Assembly: GCF_900104265.1 (NCBI RefSeq)
Contig: NZ_FNJJ01000006.1
Location: 1 to 64,000 of the forward strand
Length of the DNA stretch: 64,000 nucleotides
Source of the DNA: Ectopseudomonas guguanensis
GTDB lineage: Bacteria > Pseudomonadota > Gammaproteobacteria > Pseudomonadales > Pseudomonadaceae
Direction of reading: 5' to 3'
The stretch's first letter is position 1; the number at the start of each line of letters is the position of its first letter. Positions 54,086 through 62,453 of the stretch are shown here, in pieces. The translations under genes were made by a program, and so were the position numbers. A model generated the notes under the pieces. That model made no database searches. It was not told where the DNA came from and saw only the letters and a list, made by a program, of their open reading frames with translations.

Positions 54086-55720
54086 TCAATCTGCCTGAAG
54101 AACATGATCACGAAACTGCTCACGCAGCTTCATCTTCTGTAGTTTGCCAGTGGCGGTATGCGGCAGGGCATCGACGAAGGCCACGTCGTCCGGCAGCCAC
54201 CACTTGGCCACGCGCTCGGCGAGGAAGTCGCGCAGCTGTGCCTTGCTCGCCGACTTGCCCGATTTCAACACCACCACCAGCAGCGGGCGTTCCTGCCACT
54301 TCTCGTGAGGGATGCCGATTACCGCCGCTTCAGCGACCGCCGGGTGGCCCATCGCGGCATTCTCCAGATCGATGGAGGAAATCCATTCCCCGCCCGACTT
54401 GATCACATCCTTGGCGCGGTCAGTGATCTGCATGTAGCCGTCGGCATCGATGGTGGCCACGTCGCCGGTATCGAACCAGCCCTCCTCATCGAGGATGGTC
54501 TCGGTCTGCCGGTAGTAGTGGCTGGCGATCCAGGGCCCCTTCACCAACAGGCGCCCTGCCGAGCGGCCGTCGCGCAGCAACTCGGCGCCATCCTCGTCGA
54601 CCACCTTCATGGTCACGCCGAACAGCGCTCTGCCCTGCTTGGCCTGAAGGTCCAGGCGCGCCTCGAGGTCGGCACCGACGTGCTTGGGCAAGGGCGCGCA
54701 GAGCGTGCCCAATGGCGACATTTCGGTCATGCCCCAGGCGTGCATGACCCGGGTGTCGAAGTCACGCTCGAAGCGCTCGACCTGGCTGCGCGGCGCCGCA
54801 GCACCCCCGATCACTACCCGCTCCAGACAAAGCTCGCTGGCAGGCAAAAGCCCCTGACTTTCGACATGCTGCTGCAGCATCATCCACACGGTCGGCACGC
54901 CCAGGGCCAGGGTCACTCGCTCGCTGCGCATCAGTTCGTAGATACTCGCTCCGTCAAGAGCCGGCCCTGGTAGCACCAGTTTGGTACCGGTCATGGCGCA
55001 GGCGTAGGGCATGCCCCATGCATTGACGTGGAACATGGGCACCACCAGCAATGCCGAGTCCAGCGAAGACAGGCCGAAACCCTCACGGGTACAAAGCGCC
55101 AGCGAGTGCAGCAGCGAAGAGCGATGAGAATACAGCACCCCCTTGGGGTTACCGGTGGTGCCAGAGGTGTAGCACATGGAAGATGCCTGGCGTTCGTCAA
55201 AACTCGGCCAGGCGAATTCCTCGCTTTCGTCGGAGATAAGCTCCTCAAAACACAGCAGGTTGGGTACCCGTATATCGGGCATGTGGCTGCGCTCGGTCAT
55301 CGCCACGAAGGCCTGCACACCGGTCAGATGCGGCGCCAGTTGCTCGACCAGTGCGGCGAAACTCAGGTCAAAGAACAGCACGCGGTCTTCGGCATGGCTG
55401 ACGATGAACTCGATCTGCTCGGGAAACAGTCTGGGGTTGATCGTGTGCAGCACCGCGCCCATGCCGGACACTGCGAAATACAGCTCCAGGTGCCTATAGC
55501 CGTTCCACGCCAGGGTGCCGATGCGATCGCCCGGCTCGATTCCGAGCCGACTCAGCGCGTTGGCCATCTGTTTTGCACGGCGCCCTATGTCAGCGTAGGT
55601 GCAGTGGTGCATGGGGCCCTCGACCGTACGCGAGACAATCTGCCCCGTCGGATGGCACCTCAAGGCATGCTCGAGAACCGATGAAATAAGTAGGGGGTGA
55701 TCCTGCATCAAACCCAGCAC
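54086..55720 (-). CDS. Long/medium-chain acyl-CoA ligase (AMP-binding)
   Basis: The protein activates fatty acids to acyl-CoA in two steps via acyl-AMP. It has the P-loop-like [11 protein letters not shown], the A-motif [12 protein letters not shown], and C-terminal [21 protein letters not shown]. The end [16 protein letters not shown] holds the catalytic Lys. I chose the GTG at 55718-55720 (544 aa), which has GGAG 8 nt upstream and starts at the conserved [11 protein letters not shown], as in AlkK-type ligases. An ATG 27 codons further up (55801) is an alternative. It lies 87 bp upstream of the regulator gene, on the same strand. Confidence 0.88.
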   Translation of the reverse strand: MLGLMQDHPLLISSVLEHALRCHPTGQIVSRTVEGPMHHCTYADIGRRAKQMANALSRLGIEPGDRIGTLAWNGYRHLELYFAVSGMGAVLHTINPRLFPEQIEFIVSHAEDRVLFFDLSFAALVEQLAPHLTGVQAFVAMTERSHMPDIRVPNLLCFEELISDESEEFAWPSFDERQASSMCYTSGTTGNPKGVLYSHRSSLLHSLALCTREGFGLSSLDSALLVVPMFHVNAWGMPYACAMTGTKLVLPGPALDGASIYELMRSERVTLALGVPTVWMMLQQHVESQGLLPASELCLERVVIGGAAAPRSQVERFERDFDTRVMHAWGMTEMSPLGTLCAPLPKHVGADLEARLDLQAKQGRALFGVTMKVVDEDGAELLRDGRSAGRLLVKGPWIASHYYRQTETILDEEGWFDTGDVATIDADGYMQITDRAKDVIKSGGEWISSIDLENAAMGHPAVAEAAVIGIPHEKWQERPLLVVVLKSGKSASKAQLRDFLAERVAKWWLPDDVAFVDALPHTATGKLQKMKLREQFRDHVLQAD

Positions 55721-55828
55721 GGCTTCGCTCCATTGTTCTTGTAAGAGGTAGGGGCTCTCTCCGGCGCGGGTCATACCGCGCGCCGCGATGGCACGAGGCA
55801 CAGCATAGGGTTGCTCGACTTTACCTTA

Positions 55829-55848
55829 CCCCCCAGCGGCGAGGGGGT
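55829..55848 (-). promoter_or_regulatory. Putative MalT/LuxR-type operator upstream of the ligase gene
   Basis: The plus strand reads CCCCCCAGCG-GCGA-GGGGGT, identical to the site at 51269 outside the 4-nt spacer (16 of 20 bases). It ends 108 nt before the ligase GTG, and a TATGCT lies about 21 nt beyond it on the minus strand. It lies between the ligase and DUF1254 genes. Confidence 0.6.
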
Positions 55849-55863
55849 GAGCTAAGAAGGTCG

Positions 55864-56382
55864 CTATTGCGCTCGGACGACCTGAGGCGGAGCCCAGCTG
55901 CCGTCGAAGATCGACGGACTCTGCACCTTCGGCCAGTACATGCGCAGCATCGGCAGGAAGCCGCCCTGAGGTGCCGGCAGCCAGTTGGACTCCTTGTCCT
56001 TGCCAAGCGATTCGTGCTGGAAGTACAGGGTCAGCGAGCCATCGGCGTTGTACTGCAGATCATCGCGCGGGCTGACGGTGAACTTGTTCAGCGGGTTGGG
56101 CACGATCGAATAGAGCGTATCGGCGTTGGGTGCCGACACCCCGCGGTACTCGGCTGGCGGGTAGCGCTTGACGTTGAAGAACTGCCCCATGGGCGCGTGC
56201 TCGTTGTCTACCTCGGCCACGTTGGTCATCTGCACGCGGGTGACTTCCGTGGTGATCAGCGAGTAACCGTAGACGTAGGCATCCTTGGCGATCTGTGCCA
56301 GTTGCTGCGTATCGGCAGCCGATACCGGGGCTGCCAGGCCAAGACCGATGGCGGCCAGCAAGGCCGTTGGCGCGACTCTCAT
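55864..56382 (-). CDS. Internally deleted DUF1254/DUF1214 protein
   Basis: The protein is 172 aa from the ATG at 56380-56382 (GGAGG upstream) with a signal peptide (AAIGLGLAAPVSA). The N-terminal DUF1254 part (DAYVYGYSLITTEVTRVQMTNVAEVDNEHAPMGQFFNVKRYPPAEYRGVSAPNADTLYS) is joined at about residue 90 to the C-terminal DUF1214 end. That end reads NPLNKFTVSPRDDLQYNADGSLTLYFQHESLGKDKESNWLPAPQGGFLPMLRMYWPK. Full-length relatives have about 460 residues, so roughly 280 central residues are missing in frame. Start, stop and site are intact, so it may still be made, but the fold is unlikely to be whole. Treat as a probable pseudogene. Confidence 0.75.
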   Translation of the reverse strand: MRVAPTALLAAIGLGLAAPVSAADTQQLAQIAKDAYVYGYSLITTEVTRVQMTNVAEVDNEHAPMGQFFNVKRYPPAEYRGVSAPNADTLYSIVPNPLNKFTVSPRDDLQYNADGSLTLYFQHESLGKDKESNWLPAPQGGFLPMLRMYWPKVQSPSIFDGSWAPPQVVRAQ

Positions 56383-56527
56383 ATGCGTCCTCCAATAGTG
56401 GACGTGCCACTCGGCACGGGGGTAACTGTGGCGTCCGGCTCTTGCGCACTCAGGTGAGGCTGCCGCTTGGGGCTTGCATCCTCGAACTCGTCTGAGACCC
56501 GCTTCGGAACACACGGGTAGGCGCCTC

Positions 56528-56734
56528 TCACGCTGGAGCGGCATGCCGCCGCCAGACCAGTTCGTCGCTCAGGTTCAACTCGGTCTTGCCATCCGGGCCG
56601 TGGCTCGGTCCGGATCGGAGCGCCAGTTCTCGGCCAAAAGGATCGGTGGCGATCTCGCAGAGCATCATGAAGCCAGCCACCAGACAGCCAGGCACCGCCA
56701 AAAGAACGGCTGCTAGAAGGAAAGGTTTTCTCAT
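56528..56734 (-). CDS. Small exported or membrane-anchored protein
   Basis: The 68-residue protein is unrecognised. It starts at the ATG at 56732-56734 with AGGA 9 nt upstream. Its N terminus is a hydrophobic segment with a possible lipobox-like VPGC (MRKPFLLAAVLLAVPGCLVAGFMM), and its tail is polar with a basic end. It lies 145 bp upstream of the deleted DUF1254 gene, on the same strand, so both may share a transcript. A start at 56848 has no ribosome-binding site. Confidence 0.5.
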   Translation of the reverse strand: MRKPFLLAAVLLAVPGCLVAGFMMLCEIATDPFGRELALRSGPSHGPDGKTELNLSDELVWRRHAAPA

Positions 56735-56944
56735 GGTGCGATTCCTATGAAGGAAGCACTGCGTCTGAATGCGGCTGTTGTGATATTCGCGCACGACCAT
56801 CCAAGCGCAGATCCATAGCCTAGCCAGGCAGACAAGGGGCTCACACACAGTGTTTGAAAGAAGCCTTGGCGCTAATCGATGTCCGCTGGCTGGAAAACAC
56901 TATCGTGGCCGGCCAACGCACAGTAACCAGTCGCTCTGGCGCGC

Positions 56945-59065
56945 TTACCTTTTGATTCGCCAGCGACTCAGCCGCTCGGCCCAGGCCAGCAGTCGTGCGG
57001 ATCTGTGCTGTTGCCGCCAGGCCTCAGCGACACGTCTCAGCGCTTGAGCCTGGGTAGGACTAAGCTGGACTGTGTCGCCCAGCTTGCGCAAGCCCAGCTT
57101 GTACTTCATCGCCACAACGAATCCGGCGAGTGTTTCGCTCGCTTGGGCACTGACGATGGTGACGCCGAGAATTCGATCCTCACCCTGTTGGGTGAGCACT
57201 TTGACGAACCCCTGCTTTGCACCTTCGACCACCGCCCCCGGCAACGTCGCCATATCCAGGCGGGTCACCTCGTACTCCAGTTTCAGCTCTCGCGCCTTTT
57301 GCTCGGTCAGGCCCACCGACGCTATCTCCGGCGAGGTGAAGACGGCACGGGGCAATACCCGCTCGCTCACCACGAACCGTTTCAGTCCACCAAATAGCGC
57401 ATTCACCGCGGCATACCAGGCTTGGTGCTCTGCGACATGCGGGGCCCCGCACGGCCCGGCGACACTTCCTACTGCGTAAATGTTCGGGTAACAAGTGGCC
57501 AGATACTCATCCACTTCCAACGTAACATCGTCACAGCATTGCAGTTTCAGTTCGTCCAGCCCCAGCCCTTCGACATCAGCGTAATTGCCGGTCATCAGCA
57601 ACAGCCGATCGAACGGCAGCGACACAACACCATTCTCACCACCCTGGCAAACCAGCCGGCGTTCGCCCGCATGCGACTCGACCCGCTGTGCCTTCAAGCC
57701 AAGCTGGATGTCCACGCCGTCAGCGGCAAGTGCGGCGGCCAGTAGCTTTCCGGCATCGGCATCCTCCTGCTCGAGCAGGCGCGCATCTTCGCTGACCAAG
57801 GAGACCCTGGATCCGAGGCGTTGAAAGAGCTGAGCGAATTCGCAGGCCCCTGCCCCGCTGCCGAGCACCAGCAGCCGGTCAGGGCGCTCACGCAACTGCA
57901 ACAGCGTGTCGCAGGTCAGCGGCTCAATGTCATCGAGGCCAGAGATCGGTGGGAGCCAAGGTCGGCTGCCCGTAGCAATGATCACCGCGCGGGTGGTCAG
58001 CGTGCGGCCTTCCACCTCGACCGTCCAGGGCGAGCTGAGTCGGCCCTCGCCTTCGACCACCTCGACGCCGAGCCGCGAACAATCTTCGGACAAGGTGTCG
58101 TGGCGGGCGGATTCTGTCAGTTGGCGAACCTGCGTCATCAGCTCGGCGAACTCCTCGGCCGGGGGCTGCCTGTCGCGCCTCACATGAAGTTCGTTCACCA
58201 AGCGCCGCAGCGCCTTGGTCGGCACACCGCCCTCATGCATGGCCACACCACCGAGGCGCTCCCGTTCGACCAGGCAGACCCGCGCCTTGTACGAGGCGGC
58301 AATACGCGCCGTGGCCAGCCCACCGCTACCGCCACCGATCACTACAAGGTTGTAGTCGAAGCGCTTTGGTTTGCTCCACCCGCTATAGACCTTGCGCGCC
58401 TTGTAGTAGGCCAACAGGCGCGTCGCGATGATCGGGAACACCGCCAGCAACACCAGGGTGCTGATGATGCTCGGCGAGAGGATGTCGGACACCGAGCGCA
58501 GAGTGACGAGCTTTTCGCCGGCATTCACGTAGATGGCATGGCCGGGAAGCATTCCCAGCTGCGTGGTCCACCAGAAGGTCCACATGTTGATTCGGGTAAG
58601 ACCCAGGGCCGGGTTCAGCAGCACGAACGGCACTATCGGAATCAACCTCAAGGAGACGAGGTAGAACGTGCCGTCGCGTGTCAGGCCCTTGTTGATTCCG
58701 GCGATCTGTTTACCGAATCGCTTCTGGACCCAGTCACGCAGCATGAAGCGGCTGATGAGCATCGCCACCAGTGCACCGACATTCGAGGCAAATGAAACCA
58801 GCAGCGTCCCTTCTATCAAGCCGAACAGCGCGCCGGCGAGCAGTGTCAGCACCACAGTACCTGGAAACGATAACGCGGTCAGCGCGGCGTAGATGGCGAA
58901 AAAAACCCCGGCGGCCCACCAGGGATGATCCTGGACTTTCGCCTTCAACGCGCCGCTGTGCGACTTGATCGATTCGAGAGTGAGGTATTCGCCGAGATCG
59001 AAGATGAAAAAACACGCTACCGCGGTGACCAGCAGAGCCAAGATGATCCAGCGGCTAGCTTTCAT
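56945..59065 (-). CDS. TVP38/TMEM64 membrane domain fused to a pyridine-nucleotide oxidoreductase
   Basis: The protein is 706 aa from the ATG at 59063-59065 (AGGG upstream); an ATG eight codons earlier is possible. Residues 1-220 form a TVP38/TMEM64 (DedA-like) membrane domain (SFPGTVVLTLLAGALFG...SLRLIPIVPFVLLNPALG). From about 238 it is a flavin disulfide reductase: FAD motif GGGSGG (244-249), then ATGSRPWLPP and a second Rossmann region with VLGSGAGACEF. The redox motif GGxCxxxGCxPxK reads G-G-V-A-M-H-E-G-G-V-P-T-K, so both Cys are gone (Ala275, Gly280). The C-terminal HPT His is absent too (QLSPT). It may be a redox sensor or an inactive member. Confidence 0.85.
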   Translation of the reverse strand: MKASRWIILALLVTAVACFFIFDLGEYLTLESIKSHSGALKAKVQDHPWWAAGVFFAIYAALTALSFPGTVVLTLLAGALFGLIEGTLLVSFASNVGALVAMLISRFMLRDWVQKRFGKQIAGINKGLTRDGTFYLVSLRLIPIVPFVLLNPALGLTRINMWTFWWTTQLGMLPGHAIYVNAGEKLVTLRSVSDILSPSIISTLVLLAVFPIIATRLLAYYKARKVYSGWSKPKRFDYNLVVIGGGSGGLATARIAASYKARVCLVERERLGGVAMHEGGVPTKALRRLVNELHVRRDRQPPAEEFAELMTQVRQLTESARHDTLSEDCSRLGVEVVEGEGRLSSPWTVEVEGRTLTTRAVIIATGSRPWLPPISGLDDIEPLTCDTLLQLRERPDRLLVLGSGAGACEFAQLFQRLGSRVSLVSEDARLLEQEDADAGKLLAAALAADGVDIQLGLKAQRVESHAGERRLVCQGGENGVVSLPFDRLLLMTGNYADVEGLGLDELKLQCCDDVTLEVDEYLATCYPNIYAVGSVAGPCGAPHVAEHQAWYAAVNALFGGLKRFVVSERVLPRAVFTSPEIASVGLTEQKARELKLEYEVTRLDMATLPGAVVEGAKQGFVKVLTQQGEDRILGVTIVSAQASETLAGFVVAMKYKLGLRKLGDTVQLSPTQAQALRRVAEAWRQQHRSARLLAWAERLSRWRIKR

Positions 59066-59089
59066 CCGAACACAACCCTGGTTAGCCAT

Positions 59090-59646
59090 GAGACGGGCCG
59101 GAGCAAGAGCCTGGCAAAGTCGGTGGTGAGATTAGCGCAAGGCATTGGTGGGTTAATTCTCCGGTAACGCTTAGTTGGAGCGACGGGGCGAGCCGACGTT
59201 CCAGTGAATTAGGGGGGCGCAAGGTTGACGAAAGGGCGAGCCGGCACCCGTCCGATCAACATGCGTAGGCGTTCACCTGAACTGGGTGAGATTCAGAGCG
59301 CTCGATCAGGACGTACGGAGCCCATCGCGAGAATGTGGAAACCCCTCGGGCGCTCCTCTGTCACAACTTGTGAGCTCCGGATGGATCGTGCCGGACGTTC
59401 ACGGGGCAACCTGCTGACGGAACCTTCACTATCAGCCTCCCCCTTCGCCGCTGCATTGGTTGCAGCAACCGACACATACGGAATCTTAGAGATCACGTCG
59501 TCGCGTTTTCAGCGGCGACAAATTCAACCGCCACTTCGCAGCGAACGGAAAGCACGATGATGGAAGACCGCGCCAACGATCACTCGACCCGCGCCGCCTG
59601 TATACGGGCGAGTGGCGCATGAGCCTCGATACCCTGTCACGGGACA
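59090..59646. other. Gap with no recognisable gene
   Basis: This 557-bp region has two weak opposing small frames (59225-59560 plus; 59293-59496 minus), neither with a recognised domain or a good ribosome-binding site. The last part may be decayed coding DNA leading into the cytochrome fragment at 59647. No RNA gene or terminator was found. Confidence 0.4.
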
Positions 59647-59817
59647 ATGATCGCCAGCCTGAGCTGGTGGATGATCGGCACCTTCACGGTGCCTAATACC
59701 CCTGCCAACCTGGTGCGATGGCTGCGCGACCCGCAAACGATCGCACCCGGCTCGGCGATGCCCGACCTGGGAGTGGGTACCCAGGTGGCGCTGGATATGG
59801 CGGCTTATTTATACGGC
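59647..59817 (+). pseudogene. Cytochrome c C-terminal remnant
   Basis: Translation of this piece gives TVPNTPANLVRWLRDPQTIAPGSAMPDLGVGTQVALDMAAYLY, the classic C-terminal part of a class I c-type cytochrome (N-T-P-x-N-x-x-x-W-x-x-D-P-Q then the haem-ligand M in AMPDLGV). The CxxCH haem-binding half is absent from the sequence before it, and no plausible start is present. It is therefore a truncated remnant, abutting the 3' end of the antiporter gene. Confidence 0.7.
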
Positions 59818-61044
59818 TCAATCGCGCCGTCTGCAGCGTCCATAAAGGCGCGTTAAGGGTGTCGCGCTTAGACCGTGAACGATCACCGAGGCGCATATCA
59901 ACAGACTACCGAGATGCCAGACCAATGGCTCGCCGCTGCGTTCGCTGGCCAGCAATGCGTAAAGCAGCGCAGCGATGCCGATCGGGCCGAACCAACCTGC
60001 GAATAGCAGGTCGCGACGCAACCGCAACGCCGGTAGCAGCGGTCGCAGCAACAACAGGGCCGGTAGCCGGCGCAGCAGTAGCACCGCCACCACCAGCGCG
60101 ACAGCCGGCCAGCCCAGGGCCAGCCATTGGCCCCAAGGCAGCAAAACACCGAGCAGCATGAAGATCGGCAGGGTGAAAAATTGGTCCATCGCGGCTTGTA
60201 CCCGCTCCTCTTCCGCCCGCTCCTTGCCGCCAACCATCCTGTCGAATGCCAGCCCGGCGACGAACACCGCTACTACGCCGTCGGTATGCAGCAGCTCCGC
60301 TCCGGCCAGTGCTAGCAGAGACAGCGCCACCGTGTAGCTCATGAACGAAGGCCGTTCTATGAAGTGCCTTCCCTCGGCCAGTCGCAGCAGCCGGCCGGCC
60401 AGCCAACCGAGCACCAGGCCGAACAGCACGGCACCGCCGATCTCCCAAAACACCACCATCACCAGCCACTGCCGGCCAGACTCGAGCGGAGGCAGGCCAA
60501 GCAACAGCAACGGCAACATTACCAGTGGCAGAGCCAACCCGTCGTTCAGACCCGACTCGGCAGAGATCAGGTGGCGAAGAGGTTCATCCAGATCACGCTC
60601 GGCTATCTCGCCAGTGACGATAGAGGTGGCCACTATGGGGTCGGTGGGACAGACCACAGCGCCGATCAGCAGCGCCAGCAAAGGCGAGAGATCGAACAGC
60701 CAATACGCCGGCAGCGCTGCACACAGGCACATAAGTGGCAGAACCAATCCCACCAGTACCAACAGCGAGCGCCAGTGCTTCGCTACATAACCGGCCGGCA
60801 GGCGCAGCGCCACGCTCATCAGACCTATCGCCAAACTCAACTGGGCCGCCTTTTCCAGCAACAACTGAGGGCGCCCCCAGCCATCCGGCTGTAACAGGCC
60901 GAGCAACTGCGGACCAAGCACTACGCCACCCAGCAGAGCGAGAAAGGGCGCCGCCAGGCCGTAACGCTTCAGCGGGCGCGACAGCAGCCCTAGCAGCAGG
61001 ATGATGGCCGTCGCAGCCATGAGTCCCAGGTAGAGCTGTTGCAT
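59818..61044 (-). CDS. CPA1-type cation/proton antiporter
   Basis: The 408-residue inner-membrane protein has about 12 hydrophobic segments and the CPA1 motifs CPTDP (about residue 139) and ESGLNDG (about 163-169). These contain the Asp pair region for Na+(K+)/H+ exchange (NhaP type). It has no long C-terminal cytoplasmic domain. No partner genes adjoin it, and its 3' end touches a decayed cytochrome c gene. Confidence 0.9.
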   Translation of the reverse strand: MQQLYLGLMAATAIILLLGLLSRPLKRYGLAAPFLALLGGVVLGPQLLGLLQPDGWGRPQLLLEKAAQLSLAIGLMSVALRLPAGYVAKHWRSLLVLVGLVLPLMCLCAALPAYWLFDLSPLLALLIGAVVCPTDPIVATSIVTGEIAERDLDEPLRHLISAESGLNDGLALPLVMLPLLLLGLPPLESGRQWLVMVVFWEIGGAVLFGLVLGWLAGRLLRLAEGRHFIERPSFMSYTVALSLLALAGAELLHTDGVVAVFVAGLAFDRMVGGKERAEEERVQAAMDQFFTLPIFMLLGVLLPWGQWLALGWPAVALVVAVLLLRRLPALLLLRPLLPALRLRRDLLFAGWFGPIGIAALLYALLASERSGEPLVWHLGSLLICASVIVHGLSATPLTRLYGRCRRRD

Positions 61045-61304
61045 CGCTGCCTCCCTTTCGGCGCGAGGGCGCGGGTGCGCCGCAGACTCGCAGCAGAACC
61101 CGGACAGAAAAGCGATCTGCCTCTATCTTGAGTATGGTGTTGCATCCCCGCTCGGTTCGCCCGGCATCCGCGCAACCGTTCGCCTGACTGACCAAGCTGC
61201 TCCTCGATGTACTGCGGTGAACCCAGGCAGGCAAAAGTCCCTGCCTCTCGCTCATCCGCGAGGTTCAGACGTAGGAGATAACGTCGGCTATCCCACTCGC
61301 GGTA
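61045..61304. other. Gap upstream of the antiporter gene
   Basis: No gene or RNA was recognised in these 260 bp. The region should hold the antiporter promoter and the 3' end of the Csp-like transcript. Confidence 0.4.
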
Positions 61305-61634
61305 TCAGGCAGCCATCTGGCTGCACTGCTCGGCACAGTGCATACAGGCCTTGGAGCATTGCTGGCAATGCTCAGCCTCGTGCTTGGCACATTCTTCCCC
61401 GCATTGCCTGCAAATGTCTGCACAGACCTTGCAAAGCGCATGCGCCGAGTCGCTGCCGCTAGCCATCAGCGATGCGGCGAGCCGACAGATCTCTGAGCAT
61501 TCGCGGTCCAGACGTATGCAGCGCGCCATCATCTGCACCTGTGACTCCTCCAGACAGGCGCTGAAGCAGTAGTCGCAGGCTACTGCACAGTCCAGGCAGG
61601 CCTTGATGCAGGATTCGAAACGAGCGTTATGCAT
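61305..61634 (-). CDS. Four-helix-bundle copper-binding protein (Csp/DUF326-like)
   Basis: The protein is 109 aa from the ATG at 61632-61634 (GGAG upstream). It has 19 Cys, mostly in C-x-x-C or C-x-x-x-C spacing on four helices (ESCIKACLDCAVACDYCFSAC; CIRLDRECSEICRLA; CKVCADICRQCGEECAKH; CQQCSKACMHCAEQC), as in Csp copper-storage proteins. Csp proteins hold many Cu(I) ions within the bundle. There is no signal peptide, so it should be cytoplasmic (Csp3-like). An extension to 61841 is not conserved. Confidence 0.88.
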   Translation of the reverse strand: MHNARFESCIKACLDCAVACDYCFSACLEESQVQMMARCIRLDRECSEICRLAASLMASGSDSAHALCKVCADICRQCGEECAKHEAEHCQQCSKACMHCAEQCSQMAA

Positions 61635-62166
61635 GATCGTTCTCCAATTAAAAACTGGCTGATACATTCGCGCAGCCAAGAGCGCTGGCGCGAGACGATG
61701 TCTGCAGTGGACTAAGGTCAACGGAATAGGGTTCAGGCAGTTTTCCCGGCAGCGCGTGCGGCATTCCAACGGCCAGCCACTGCCTGGAAAATCGAACTCA
61801 TCAGAGATCGCCGGAACAGCGCCGCCATCCTGGGCTACCAAGAGGGAGACACCATCGACTGGCGGATTTCAGATCGAACCCGCCGGATCGAGATCAGAAA
61901 AGTGCTCTACCAGCCGGAGGCCGCGGGTGATTTCCATCTGTAACTGCGCCTTGAGCTCTGCCTTCAGGACTAGGGCCGTGACAACAGGAACGTCTGTTAA
62001 AGCGTTCAGCCGCTGGCCGGAGGCTTGCAATGTCAGCAGAAACCAAGCCCCTTCCATTGAACAAGTACGGAAGATAGCTAGCCAGCATCAGGCTCGATAG
62101 CAGCAAAAATCCCGGTGGCGGAAAAAGTGGCACGAAAATCTAAGGCACCACAAAACCACCAGACAT
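61635..62166. other. Gap with no supported gene
   Basis: These 532 bp hold only short frames on both strands (for example 61869-62057 minus, 61894-62133 minus) without recognised domains, conserved starts or good sites. No RNA gene was recognised. The region is GC-moderate host sequence before the tRNA terminator. Confidence 0.4.
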
Positions 62167-62201
62167 AAAAAAATCCAGTCACTGCTAAGTGACTGGATTT
62201 T
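62163..62201 (-). terminator. Intrinsic terminator of the tRNA-Pro locus
   Basis: AAAATCCAGTCAC (62170-62182) and its exact complement (62189-62201) form a 13-bp stem with a 6-nt loop. On the minus strand it is followed by a run of T. It lies 11 bp beyond the CCA end of the tRNA 3' half, the expected place of the native tRNA terminator. Confidence 0.85.
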
Positions 62202-62212
62202 CTAGGGTTTTT

Positions 62213-62257
62213 TGGTCGGGACGGAGTGATTCGAACACTCTACCCCTTGCACCCCAT
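62213..62257 (-). pseudogene. 3' half of tRNA-Pro(GGG): attachment-site remnant
   Basis: On the minus strand the segment reads from the anticodon loop (ATGGGGT, anticodon GGG) through the 3' anticodon arm, T-arm (GAGTG-TTCGAAT-CACTC intact) and acceptor (CCGTCCCGACCA). The match to tRNA-Pro stops at the anticodon loop: beyond 62257 the D-arm and 5' acceptor are missing and unrelated DNA begins. A cut in the anticodon loop next to an integrase gene is the classic att site. Confidence 0.82.
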
Positions 62258-62453
62258 ACAGGTGATAATCCGTCCAAGCAGATTCAAGCAAATTCAAAGC
62301 ACCCCCGCCAAACCCTTGATTTTACTAGCTTACAGCTAAGTTATCGTCCAAAATGGCCCTATTCGATTCGAAGAAAGCCGATCTCAATTGGCAACGAATT
62401 GGCAACCAGACAATCTCAATTGGCAACCAATTGGCAACGGGGAAGCTGACCAT
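62258..62453. repeat. Integrase arm-type repeats and control region
   Basis: Next to the att core are tandem decamers AAGCAGATTC (62276-62285) and AAGCAAATTC (62286-62295). Just before the integrase ATG, four copies of AATTGGCAAC lie at 62386, 62397, 62418 and 62429, i.e. spacings of 11, 21 and 11 bp, one or two DNA turns. They form two 26-bp direct repeats (62381-62406, 62413-62438). Such phased sites are typical of integrase or excisionase binding. They overlap an in-frame extension of the integrase gene, which I therefore reject as its start. Confidence 0.65.

Noticed and set aside
59225..59560. 111-codon plus-strand frame in the gap before the cytochrome remnant
   Set aside because: No domain, no good site, and an opposing frame of similar quality; not supported as a gene.
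61894..62133. 79-codon minus-strand frame upstream of the Csp-like gene
   Set aside because: Overlaps another equally weak frame; no recognised domain.
62388..62453. Extended N terminus of the integrase from 62388
   Set aside because: It would consist of translated phased repeats (NWQPDNLNWQP); the ATG at 62454 has a ribosome-binding site and the conserved start.
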